DNA from: Chamaecyparis obtusa
Lineage: Eukaryota > Streptophyta > Pinopsida > Cupressales > Cupressaceae
DNA: 64,000 nucleotides
Direction of reading: 5' to 3'
Assembly: GCA_027943335.1 (NCBI GenBank)
Contig: BSBK01002054.1
Span: 570,501-634,500, forward strand
Shown: one piece after another, positions 24,808-35,780 of the stretch
Numbering within the stretch: the stretch's first letter is position 1
Layout of the letters: each line of letters opens with the position of its first letter
Notes under the pieces: generated by a model
What the model saw: only the letters and a program-made list of their open reading frames with translations
What the model was told of the DNA's origin: nothing
Database searches by the model: none
Made by a program: the position numbers and the translations under genes

Positions 24808-26512
24808 TGTGCTAGTGTGTTATGTTTTGATTAAGGTAAAAATAGGTTTTGAAGGGGCCCCGAAACCCTGTACAAATTGGTCATAAAAGATATTCAAAAA
24901 AATATTCTAAAATAAAATAGATCAAGACCACAGCGAGGGTTTTACAACAGGCTCCCACAACTTGGAAATAATAAAGGCACCAGAAGAATAAATCTGGAAC
25001 CCTAACAAGAAAAAACACTGCAAAAAAAGTAAAACAATTAAGTCCAACAGCCCTGAAACTTCTAGTAGACAACAAAAATAAAATCTTCCAGCTAAGATCC
25101 AACTGTCAGCAAAGAAAAGCCCAAGAAAAGTTATTTCTTCCCCATTTGGGAATAGAGGGAAATATCAAATGAGGGAAAATGTTTAGATTTTTTTTCCTTT
25201 CACATAAGTCCACCCATCTTTCGCTTTCTTAGCCATATCCTGCCAAGAAATTGAATCAAGTACTGAGACACCCAAATTATGAGAATCAAGAGATTGTTCC
25301 AGGATAGGGCCAGAAGTTTCCAAAGAAGTTGATTCAAGAGATGAATTAGTAGCAACCATTCTAGAGTGATCCAATGAAGCATTTCCTGTAGGAGTAGTAG
25401 AAGCCTCACAACCAACAGAGCCCAAACAACTAATTTAGTACAAAGAGACATTCCAAGGATGGAATCAACACCCGGGGAAGAGCCAACAATGGTCCCAAGA
25501 GGCACATTGGCCTCAACAATCTCTTGAGAAGAAGAAACAACATGAGAAAAGCTTCTGATAGATGAGTCCTTCACAACATAGTAATGTTGGGAGGAGGCCC
25601 CCTTCCTCCAAGAAGTAGGTTTTTTAACCTTTTCCAATCAACAATGATCTGCTAAGTGACAAGTTTTAAAACATCTCTTGCATCTGAAGGGGAGTCCTTC
25701 ATAATCCAAGGATTGGATCTAGGATCCTTTAGGATGCTTCGGCATAATATTTTTCGGAAGACCCTTGGAGGAATCCAAATCAACCAAAATCCTAGCATAA
25801 GTAGAATGAAGAATATCATCAAATTCCTCATCAACCATCAGAAAGTCCTCAAGAGCCTCACCCATAGCCTCTAGCAAAGAGTCTACCCAAAAATGAAGAG
25901 GGAGGCGGGGAAGCCTCACCCAAGTAGGAACCTTGGAGAAATTCTCAGAAGAGGCATCAAAGTTAGGATGGCAAGGCTTCATCATGAGCATGGATTGGAC
26001 ATCCCAGCTAAAAAAATGATCACATAGAATCAGATTCCTATATACAAAATTCTCAAACTTAGCTATGAAAAAACCCCTTGCCAGAGGGAAAATGTGAACA
26101 GATTCAGAAATGATAGGTTCCCACTAGCGAGTGATCCAAACATGCAGATTAGAAAGACTTAGCCAGAAGCCCTTAAACTTGCAGATAAGACCATGATCTG
26201 AGAAAATAGAGGATGCTCCTTTAATGTCTTTCACAATCTCATCATCCAGAGAGAGGATTAGAGGGTTAGAGACATAGAAAGGGGAAGCACCCCTATGTCT
26301 GGAAGCTAAAGACTGCTTAAAGGTGACACATATGCACTGAGAGGAGTCCACATGAACGACATAAAAATGCTCCCTAACAATCACCAAAGGAATAGTAACA
26401 CCACAGGAGCCGGCATCCCCAGCCACTGCCGAGGAACCCGAAACCCTAACCCGACTAGAAGGAGGGAGGAGCGGGGCCATAGCAGACACAACTTGTGCTA
26501 GTGTGTTATGTT
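24808..26512 (-). mobile_element. LINE (L1-type) copy with ORF1 but no ORF2, with 19-bp target-site duplication
   Basis: The body is 24827-26493. The same 19 bases, TGTGCTAGTGTGTTATGTT, flank it at 24808-24826 and 26494-26512. On the minus strand it begins just upstream of ORF1 (start near 26489), runs through ORF1 to 25183, then about 350 bp of 3' untranslated sequence ending CTTCAAAACCTATTTTTACC and a very short A-rich tail. The whole reverse transcriptase ORF is missing, although both ends are present. It must have been mobilised in trans or lost ORF2 before insertion. Confidence 0.8.
25183..26489 (-). pseudogene. LINE ORF1 (DUF4283 plus CCHC zinc knuckle), with stops
   Basis: The frame starts MSAMAPLLPPSSRVRVSG at 26489. 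The DUF4283-like nucleic-acid-binding part includes VPTWVRLPRLPLHFW and YARILVDLD (about 25770-25940). A zinc knuckle follows with CKRCFKTCHLADHC (near 25640-25690; C-x2-C-x4-H-x4-C). A Ser-rich linker leads to the C-terminal GWTYVKGKK. At least three in-frame stops interrupt it (after WITR, after KHPKGS and after ADHC). In plant L1 elements ORF1 binds the element RNA in the cytoplasm and nucleus. Frames on the other strand are shadows. Confidence 0.8.
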
Positions 26513-26919
26513 ATTAGGAGGCTCATATGAAATACATTATGAGGGATTATATTTATTAGTGTATTTTCTTTTATTAAATTGTAATGAGTAACTAAATCAA
26601 ACCATATCTTTGTACTTAAGACCACAAGCAATTGATGCTAACAAAATGTGTGTGCATGCACACATATAAGTACATGCATACATAGATATATGCTCCATTA
26701 AAATAAGTGCATTAATTAAAGGTATATAATTAAGTTCAAGTTAGAAATAAGTATGAAGCAAGAGGGAGGAACAATCAAATAAGACATTTGTCCTTTTGGA
26801 AACAAAAAATATGTTTTGTTTTCCCTCACAATAGGAATAAGAAATTTTGTTGTTCTTATCCTTGCATATAGTAGACATGGGAACAATAAAAATAAAAGGT
26901 GCTACATTGTTATCCATTA
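26513..26919. other. AT-rich intergenic DNA, no gene seen
   Basis: Contains a short run of alternating TG/CA near 26645-26695. Nothing else is recognisable. Confidence 0.45.
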
Positions 26920-27845
26920 TGTAATGTCCCCAATTTTAATAAAGTGACTTAATTAAATTAATTAATTAAGTGGTCCCAAAAATTAAATAATATTATAAAG
27001 GACTTTTTTAATTAATTAATTTAGTTATAAAATAAAAGGGGGATAAAAAAGAATATAATGATGCCGGCCTATGGTAACCTTCTGGAAACTTCATGGAGGC
27101 CTTTATAAGGTGATGGTTGGTAGTGCAAGAAAGTGTCGTGGAGTTATCTTTTCTTGTGTATTTACAATTTCAGCTGGAATTGAGTTCTTGTTGTAGTTTT
27201 GGAGGTGAAAGACCCTCCCTATTCTATATTCATAGTTTTGATGGGAGTCACTCATCACTCTAGTCTGTCGTTGGAAATATCATTCTAATATTTCACATTG
27301 TGCTCCAAATCTGTTAATTCTTTACTTGAAGATTAATTTGATGTAACCTGAGATATATAATCTAAAAATAAAAATTCTTTGTTCTTAGCAATTCATTCCA
27401 ATTGTTGGTGTGTGCTTTGTGTTAAGACTTTATTCATCAAAAATAATATATTTGGCATCTACAAATCATATAATTGAATCATATCAATTGAGAGTGGCAA
27501 AGGTGAGGAAGGTTGAGTGTCGAAGGTGTAGTGTTATGTTATTAGAAGGTTGTGTGCGACGTATGGTTTGTGGCGTGTGATGTGCAGTGTGCGGAGTGCA
27601 ATTGTGCAGTGTGTGGTGTGTAGTGTGCCATGTGCAATGTGTAGAGTGCAGTCGTGCAGTGTGTGGTGTGCAATTTGTGATGTGTGGTGCAGCGTGCGAC
27701 ATGTGACATGCAGAATGTGGCCGGTGTGCATCTTGCGGCATGTGGAGTACATTTGTGTGGTGTGCAGTGTATGGTGGAAGTGTGCTGACCAGTATGTTGG
27801 AGGTGTACCATCCAATATGGTGGAAGTGTGTCGTCCAGTCCTTAT
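26920..27845 (+). repeat. Left part of an older LTR, split by the 17.4-kb element
   Basis: Starts TGTAATGTCCCC. Its right part resumes after the inserted element at 45270 and ends CATTATA at 45297, close to the CATTACA expected from the TGTAATG start. Sequence like a primer site (GTGGTACCAAAACTGG) follows. The LTR would be about 950 bp when joined. The CTTAT at 27841-27845 is the insertion target. Confidence 0.55.
27541..27800. repeat. Degenerate GTGTG/GTGCAG-rich minisatellite
   Basis: About 260 bp of loosely repeated words such as GTGCAGTGTGTGGTGTG with no fixed period, inside the older LTR. Long frames on both strands here are only a by-product of the repeat. Confidence 0.7.
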
Positions 27846-28271
27846 TGTAGACACCTAAATTTGTCATTTTAATATTAATTTAATTTAATTTAATTAATGA
27901 CCCATAATAACATTATAGTTAATTTTTAATTAATTATATTTGTTAAATTCATCTATTTATTTAATTAAATAAATTCACTAATTATAGTATTTGAATTAAA
28001 TTTAAATACTACCTTTCGTAATGTATTAAATTTAATTTAATACGTGTTCCTCCATATTCCCCTTTTAAATAAATTTTTAATTTATTTAATTCCCTTGCAT
28101 TCTTTATTTCTATTAAGCCATGATTAGATTAAATTTTATTTTATTTAATCCTAAATCAAACCTAGATGCTATCCTACACACATCACTTTCTATCTAATAA
28201 ACTTACTCACTAATTAACTAAGGTTAATTAGGCTAATTTTTGGATTCCTACATCCATTAGTCCTAATTATT

Positions 28272-28490
28272 TGCTCACACATGTGTGAGCAAGTTTTTAA
28301 AAATTGTCTTTTCAAAAATTACTAAAATTTGCATAAACAAGGCTTCTTACAATTTTGATGACACTTTTTACACCTTCTAAAATGGTGAAAATAGACTTTT
28401 TCTGTTACACATCTCTTACACACACTTACACATGTACTTGAAGTACACATTGACCTCTCACATCCCAAGTTGCTCACACATGTGTGAGAA
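28272..28490 (+). promoter_or_regulatory. Paired 20-bp palindromes upstream of the LTR TATA box
   Basis: TGCTCACACATGTGTGAGCA at 28272-28291 is a perfect palindrome. A second copy with one change is at 28471-28490, 199 bp on. The 3' LTR has the same pair at 44427-44446 and 44627-44646; the last has core CACGTG. They lie about 310 and 110 bp upstream of the TATA box, a promoter-proximal position that suits binding sites for a dimeric factor of the bZIP or bHLH type. Confidence 0.6.
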
Positions 28491-28581
28491 AGTCTTGGAC
28501 TTTGCATACCTTATGTGTCTCCTTGGCGGAACCTATGTGGATTCCACATAGATGCCACCTCACCCCAGGCCTCTAAAATCC

Positions 28582-28589
28582 TATAAATA
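28582..28589 (+). promoter_or_regulatory. LTR TATA box
   Basis: TATAAATA, matched in the 3' LTR at 44738-44745. It would place transcription start about 30 bp downstream, leaving about 490 bp of R-U5. Confidence 0.7.
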
Positions 28590-29108
28590 AGAACCTTGCC
28601 TCAAGAAAATCATCCATCATTTTTGCATTAGAGTTATTATGCTAGTTTTCTTTTTGCATTTAGAGTTTTTAACTAACAATTTGGTAGTTGCTAAACTTGC
28701 ATAGTAGATTTAGTTGCTTTCCATTACTTTGATTTCATTAGTAGCATTAGTCTTGCATGTCATTGAGCTTGAGGGTTTCTTCCATAGCTCCTTCTTGAGC
28801 TTCAATGGATTCTTATTGAATGCTTGAGGGTTGCTTCCATAGCTCCTCCTTGAGTAGTTCAATCTTGATTTTACCTTGCATTCATAGTGGGATTCACACT
28901 TGTGTTGGGAGAGCACACCCACAACCTCTCTAAGAGCTTAAATCAAGCAAGTCTTGGGTGCATTTGCTTCATGCTCATCTGAGGTTATGGTGAAGATTAT
29001 TGTTTTTTACAAGTTTATGAACATGATAGAATATATTGAATATGCTCTTTATTGCTAATGTTTTCATGTTTGAACTTGTTCTTAACAAGTAGGTTTTCAT
29101 CATAAACA

Positions 29109-31874
29109 TTTTGGCACACCCGGTGGGACCCACAATCCCATTTTTTCTAACAATTTTCTTGATCTTGTGAAGGTTTCTCGTGAAATTTCTAGACAAGCAT
29201 CTCCGCTCATCCAGAGGCGTCTCTACTTGGTAACAAGCGTCTCCAATACATGGGCATCTCTTCCTGTACATAGGCGGCTCCGCTAACATACAGACATCTC
29301 CGCCAGAAGGGATTTTTAATTTCAGTTAATTTGTTTAGCCAATAAAGTTTACTTTTTCTAATCACATTTGGGCTAATGGCTATAAGTAAAATACTTAATC
29401 TTATCTACAAATAAGAAAAAAGATAAGAAATTAAGAAAATCTCTACTTTTGTGTAGATAGGTGTCTCTGCTAGAAAAGGGGAATTTTTCTCATTTTGCCT
29501 ATTTAGTTGATTAAAAAGAGTTTTTTTTGGTATATTAAGGTTGTAAATCATAGTGTCTTATCATAATAAACCATTTTTATGCATTTGCAACCTGATAAAA
29601 GTAGACAAATTTAAAGGTTTCATAGCTAATACTTCTATTCTGTTCAGAAAGGTGTCTTTGCTTCTAGAAAGGTGTTTCTGCCTACTGATAGGAGTCTCTG
29701 TCGGACAGGCATCTCTACTTGATAACAGGAAGATTTTCCAATAGAAATGCATCTCTATTTGATTACAACTTGTTTTTCATAAAACTTGCATTTTTTTGAG
29801 TTTGCTGATTTGGTTTTTTGGAACATTTTGACATTTTATGATTTCTAACAGTGATTTTGCAGAACGTTGACTAAGATTCACATATTCTAAGACTACTAAT
29901 TTGTTTGTTTTGTAGGATGTTGTTAGAAGACCAAACACCAAACTGCTCACACTACTTGTCTTGCAGGTTGCCTAGGAGATACAAATAAACATTGTTTCTT
30001 TATTAATCTTTTTCTTAGGAATTTAACAAAGGTTCACTTATAGTATTTGGCTAAGTGGTAGGGGATTATGCTCTTGTCTCTTTGAGACAATTAGAAACCT
30101 AGACCCATTTGACATTATACTTTAATAGGGACCTTGGAAAAGAACAAGTGTGTTTGGTGTGTTTGGGAGAAAACCACATTGGATAGGAGATTATGGTATT
30201 TTCCCCTTGAGGGAAAATCAGAAATCTAGACTCCTTCTTGTGGCCAATCCATGCATTTTCCTTTAATCCTTTAGATGGGCCTGCCGGTGAGGTAAAAATC
30301 TCCCGGGAATGACCCACATGAGAATGAGGTGTTAGCCCACCACTCCAACTCACGTTAATAAAATTTTATTTTTGGGGTTAAAGCCTCAGAAGCCGGATGA
30401 CATTTGAGCTTATGCATGACTCTCACCTAACATTTAGTAGGGCCTCACGGTCTTAATCACATTTACGTGACTACTTTTGTCAAGGTGCTTTGTGGGGCTA
30501 TATGTCCTAGTCTCGCTTGTGTGGGCACAAAGAGTATCTTCGAACGAAGACCCTTACTAAAAGCCATTATTTAGAAGCCACCCAGATCACCCCTAAAAGG
30601 TTGATAATCTGTGTGTGAGGAGAATATTAATCTCCCCAAGACACTCACCATATCGATCCCCCTTCAACGTTAACACTTTGATAATATAACATAATGACTG
30701 GAGCCATTGCATGCTTGGTGATGGCCATACTATGAGGAGTTGTTGGGTGTGTTTCTAAGTCAGTGAGTAAATATTTTCAATCTCAGCCAACTTCCTTTTA
30801 GGGATAAAGAATGTGCTTGTTACTTTCATTGCAAAACAAACCCGTACACTTGAATCATGCAAGGTTGCTTTGTCCCTTGCAAGACTATTTTTGACAAATG
30901 TGCTTGTAACCCAAATGTTTGATATATGCATGAAATTGTTTCTTACCAAGAACATACTTTGATCTATCAAGATATTGTCCTTAAGTCATGACTGATAGTG
31001 TAAAACATAAGAAAGCAAAACTCCCAATTGCACAATTCCATAGAGTGAAGAAAATTGTTGATCAGAAGACTAAAGCCAACCAATCTTATTTGAAATATAT
31101 TCAAAACTTTCTAGGGGCTATTGAGAAATCATATAAAATCATCTACAACTATCTGGTTGCTAATTGTGTTTCCAAGAACAAAGTGAACATGGCCTTTGTC
31201 ACTTGGGAATCCTATGACTAAGTACCTTTGACCTTCTTTTTTTCAAGTCATTCATCCATTTCTCATCTTTTAATACCTCTTTCTTAATCCACATTCCAAA
31301 ACATTAGGAGCATTAATCAGAATCTTGGACTTTAAATCAGAATCAGATCAATCCATCTTTCACACCTTCATCAAGAAATAGGGTGAAAGAATCATTCCAA
31401 TAGTGTCTCATAGACCTTAATTTCAAAGCAAACATTAATCCCTTACTACTTTGAGAACTGAGTCTTTCTCTAGTAGTCCTAATCCAGTCCTATTTTGTTT
31501 GGGAATCATCAGTCTATCACGCAAATAAAAGAAGACTTTAAATCAAAACCAATCCTATGTTTGAATAATCACAAGGTCTTGTTTCACCTAGGTTTGTTCC
31601 AAACCTTTAAATCAAACCAATCCTTGAGGATTCATTCCTCTTTAATCCAATCTCATCAATTAATCTAATTATCAATCAAATCATTTAATCCAATTCAATC
31701 AATCCAACCAATCATCAAAACTTAATCATTAGTCCAAGTTTTTCCTAGTTCACCGAATTCTTCTCTTTTCATAGCTCATCAACCATTCACCCTTCTTCAA
31801 TTCAACCATTCAAAGGTCACCCATTCATGGTACTTATCCGATCACAAGAAAAACTAAGACAATAATCTCTCACC
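29109..31874 (+). other. Leader of the Tat element with repeated GGC(A/G)TCTC motif
   Basis: The primer region TTTTGGCACACCCGGTGGGA starts at 29109. From about 29195 to 29770 a short motif near AGGCATCTCTGC recurs about a dozen times (for example near 29198, 29216, 29236, 29254, 29274, 29293, 29460, 29649, 29668, 29689, 29708 and 29748). One copy, GCGGCTCCGCT at 29274-29284, is identical to a hairpin arm at 43448-43458. No coding frame is supported in the leader; a 77-codon frame at 30988-31221 has no recognisable domain. Confidence 0.65.
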
Positions 31875-33969
31875 ATGGATAATGATCAAGAAACTGTCTA
31901 TCAAGAAGACTTTAATGACGAAGAAGAACCCCACATGGAATTTGACATAGTCATACTTGAAAGTGTTAGTGCCAATCCACAAGCTAAAGAATTATTTGAG
32001 GATCCTAACAATTTAAGTTTAGTGGAAGACCTAATCCAAGCCAATAGTTCCAACATCTTCATGAATCTTATCCAAAGGGGTGTTACTCTCCCTGACAATT
32101 TTGATGAAAATTTGCTTGAGAACAACTTGATTCAAACCAACAAAAGCAAAGTAGTGCCCATAATGCCATCGACATCTGATAATACAAATAAACCTCCCCA
32201 TGACACACTTGAATTAATTTTACAACTCTTAAACAAGTCTAACTCAAACAATGGGGTAACAATGGTTTAAGTGTGGGTCGTGGACCTGAGAAACAACCAG
32301 GGTCCTTAGGACGATGCTCTGCTTCCATTTTCTCAAAGCCTAGTGGAGTCCTAAAAAATCAAAACTCTTCACAAAAAAACAACACCAATCAAAGACATAA
32401 CACCAATCCTCCCCCTATAGGAGGACATAATGCATCATCAAGAGGAGGAACACATAAAGTCCACACGATCACTACTAGTAATCCTCCTGAATTATTCCAA
32501 CAAATCGACGAGCTCAAAGGCATGATGATGGCTATGTAGAAAGGTGGGAGAAGGAATTTTATTTTGCAAAGATATGTCCTTATCCCTTTGACAAATCAAT
32601 CACTCTCCAACCATTCCCTGCCAATTTTGAAATTCCAAGATTTGATAAATACAAGGGAGATTCATGCCCTGCGCAACATATCAAAGAATTTTATGTAGCA
32701 GCACAAGAGGTTTCTCACAATGATTATCTTCTCTTAAGAATCTTCACTAGGAGTCTTGGAGGACCATCCTTAGTGGCTATTGAATCTCCCTCCTGGCTCC
32801 ATCTCTACCTTTCATGATCTCGCTGAAATTTTTTTTACACATTATTCTTATAACATGGAACATCAAGCATCATTCAACGATTTGTGTAATATGAAACAAA
32901 GAAACGGAGAAAAATTTTCCAACTTTCTCCAAAGGTGGTGATATCTCACCAATCGCATGCGTTGGAAAATCCCATATTCACATCTAGTTGATATCTTTAC
33001 TAAGAATTTGGTTACAAAAATATCATTTAAGATGAAGATGGCTATCCCAAATTCCTTCGAGGCACTCATTAAAAAGGGGAAGTCTATTGAAGATGGACTT
33101 TTGATGAAAGGAGCAATTAAACACTATAACCCTAACTCATCTAACAATATTAATGATAAACCTAAGTTCTGGTCCAAAAACAAAGGTGTTGTTAATGATG
33201 GAGTGATAGATGCTAAACATGTTCAAAATGTTCAAGCATCCAACAACAATAACCAAGGCAGTCACAACAATAATGACCAGAACAATCTCAATCAGAACAA
33301 CAATCAAAATAATCAAAATAATTCGAATAAGCAGAATCAAAATCAAGGATCTGGTTATTGTGGCTTTATATTTTCACAATATAATGGTAATAAAAACAAC
33401 AACAATGATAATTTACATAGTTGGTAGATTCTCTTGATATGATCTTTCGATGTCTAGTCGATCAAGGGAAGATGGTTTACCCTAACACCGAGCATTTTAA
33501 TGAAAATCAACCAAAACCTAAATGGTATAAGGATAATGAATATTGCGATTATCATCACATAAAAGGGCATGAGATTAAAAAATGCATGAAGTTTCATCAT
33601 TTTGTGCAAGATTTGATCGATGATGGTAAAATTGAAGTAGAAGGAAAAAATGCCTCTACCTCTAATGCCCAGCTAAAAATATATTCTAAACCTTTTCTAG
33701 AACATAATCAAAATAATACATCCACATCCAAGGGATTTTCTTACGATTATTCAACGAACAAAATCTTAGGAGATGAATGCACTTGCAGAAAATTAGCTGA
33801 AAATGATGTTTGTGGCTTTGACTCACCGTGTGGCCATATTGAACAATCCAAAACTCATATAAATACATTGACTTTAAAGAGTGTGGATTGCAATGTTACT
33901 ACCTTCTGCCCTCATGTGATTGTACAAGCTTCTACTAATCCACTTGCTAAACCATTTACCTTGACATGA
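31875..33969 (+). pseudogene. gag of the Tat element (frameshifted)
   Basis: The frame starts MDNDQETVYQEDFNDEEEPH at 31875 and is acidic for about 130 codons. After frameshifts near 32270 and 32540 the capsid part follows: FEIPRFDKYKGDSCP (about 32630) and FSNFLQRWRYLTNRM (about 32910), a usual plant Ty3/gypsy Gag core. An Asn-rich linker lies at about 33130-33420. A zinc-knuckle-like segment YCDYHHIKGHEIKKC is at about 33540-33590 (C-x3-H-x4-H-x4-C type). Gag would form the particle and bind element RNA. It is broken by at least three frame changes. Confidence 0.8.
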
Positions 33970-34229
33970 CATGTGTTGTGTTATGACTTACTTTCCTAGT
34001 TGAAGAAGAATCATGCAAAGATATCCATACTAGATCTCTTGCACACATCCCCCATTCACAAAGAGGTCCTTGAGAATGCCCTAACTGAGTCTCGCATCCC
34101 ATAAAATATCAATGCCTCTCAATTCCAAGCAATGATCATAAATTTGGCTTCCCAACAACACCTAGTTTTCACCGACAAAGATTTCCAAGGTCCTAACCCC
34201 ATCATAAAAAACCCCTACACATCCAAGTC

Positions 34230-34630
34230 ACCATCCATAGCACTTGAATTAAAAGAGTCCTTATAGACAATGGATCCGATTTGAATATATGTACATTAAG
34301 CATGATCCACAATATTGGTCTTTATGAGGACCTCATTGATGTAAATAAAAGAATAAAAATAAAAGCATATGATGATAGAGAAAGGGTGAGTAAAGGTCTC
34401 ATTGCACTCCCCTTACAAGTGGGCCCAACCCTTAATTGAAACTATATGTCAAGTAATTGATTTAGATCTACCCTACAATATCCTTTTGGGTAGGCCGTGG
34501 ATACACACTATCTTAGGTGTCCTGTCCACATTTCACCAGTGTTTAAAATTCCCGCACCACAAAGCTGAAATAACCATTCCAAGAGATCATGAACCCTTTC
34601 AGTATTGCAAGAGGCTGGAAGGAAAATAAT
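34230..34630 (+). pseudogene. Aspartic protease domain of the Tat element
   Basis: VLIDNGSDLNICTL at about 34257 holds the active-site Asp in the form D-N-G-S. The C-terminal signature YNILLGRPWIHTILG lies at about 34475. These are usual for Tat proteases, which cleave the Gag-Pol polyprotein. Stops and a frame change separate the two parts. Confidence 0.8.
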
Positions 34631-34959
34631 CAAACTATTGCCCATTAAATGAATATGATCATCAAATTTCATAAGAGAATCCCATCCAACACACTTCTTC
34701 TGAAGAACAGTTATCTAAACAAGCCAAGGGAAAAGAAAAGGTTACTTAGGAAAATAATATTGAGCCTGAAAAGAAAGTTAGATTCACAGATCAAGGCCCA
34801 GGGGAATACAAATTTGAAAATGCCATGTGCATTGGTCAACTCCCCCTCTCCCCTAGGTCTTATGAAAAACCTTCACAACTCTTCCCTAAGGAGAGTAAAG
34901 AAACCATGAAGTGTAAATAGACCACATTTGAACACTGGGGATCTCTTTCAAATGAACAT

Positions 34960-35604
34960 ATGGAGCATAATGTTCTTTCCTGGCTTTTTGATGAAGAAGA
35001 AGACAAACCTGCAGACATTCCTAAAGGGAAGTATATAAAGGCCACACCCATTGTTGAAAGAATGGGATATCATGGCACTGGCCTCGAAGGAAATGAAACT
35101 GGAAGAAAAACTCTCATAAAAGAAACTGGATACCCCCAAGGAAGAGGACTAGGTTCCATAGAAATTGAGAAAACCTTTGCCAATGACTATTGTTTGATTG
35201 AATCTGATTCAGATATTGAGGAAGAGTTCTTTGAAGTCCATTTCAAGTACATTGAAGATGATCTTGATACCCATGTCCTCCATATCACCCAATCTAACCT
35301 TTCCTCACCTAAACATCCCCTTACCAATCCTGAACTAATCGATTGGGACCAACAAGATTCACCACCTTCCTTAGACATATGTGATTTGCATGAGGTAGTT
35401 CTAGGACTTTTTGGACTAAGAAATCTCCAAGAAAATAAACATCAGATTCACTACAACAAGAAAGCCTACTTCGGTAGCCAAGTCAACTCCCTTAGTTGCA
35501 AAAATGAAGAAAAAGAAAAGAAAAAGATAAAACATCCTGGGATGAAAATCTTTCTAAGCCATCTTTGGATGGAGAAAAAGATAAAACAAAGGACGTGTCC
35601 TTGA
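34960..35604 (+). pseudogene. G-patch-containing segment between protease and reverse transcriptase
   Basis: An open frame of 214 codons. Near residues 28-66 it has IVERMGYHGTGLEGNETGRK and GYPQGRGLGSIE, the glycine pattern of a G-patch (G-x2-G-x-G-L-G-like). G-patch domains bind nucleic acid or activate helicases and are known in the Pol region of some retroelements. The rest is acidic linker leading to the RT. The glycine after L in the consensus G-L-G is replaced by E. Confidence 0.65.
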
Positions 35605-35780
35605 GTGAAAACCTCTCTAAGGCACTAGAGGAGGGGGAAGTTGACTTTCCTTTCATGTCATTACCATTAGAAAAATCTTCTATCCTCATAGAAGAAACAA
35701 CTGCAGTTAACCTGGGTACAGGAGAAGATCCTAAGATCACCTACATTGTAGCCTCTCTGGATGAGATAGAAAAATAGTCC

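Larger units (their letters stand above)
27846..29108 (+). repeat. 5' LTR of the Tat element
   Basis: 1,263 bp, starts TGTAGACACC and ends ATAAACA before TTTTGGCACACCCGGTGGGA. It has two near-identical 20-bp palindromes, a TATA box, and a direct repeat of a CTTGAGGGTT...CCATAGCTCC segment at about 28765-28860. Confidence 0.92.

Noticed and set aside
27484..27867. Long His/Thr/Cys-rich frames on both strands
   Set aside because: They are translations of the GTG-rich minisatellite.
28710..28922. A 70-codon minus-strand frame conserved at 44866-45078
   Set aside because: It is conserved only because both positions are in the two LTRs of one element. It also overlaps a direct repeat.
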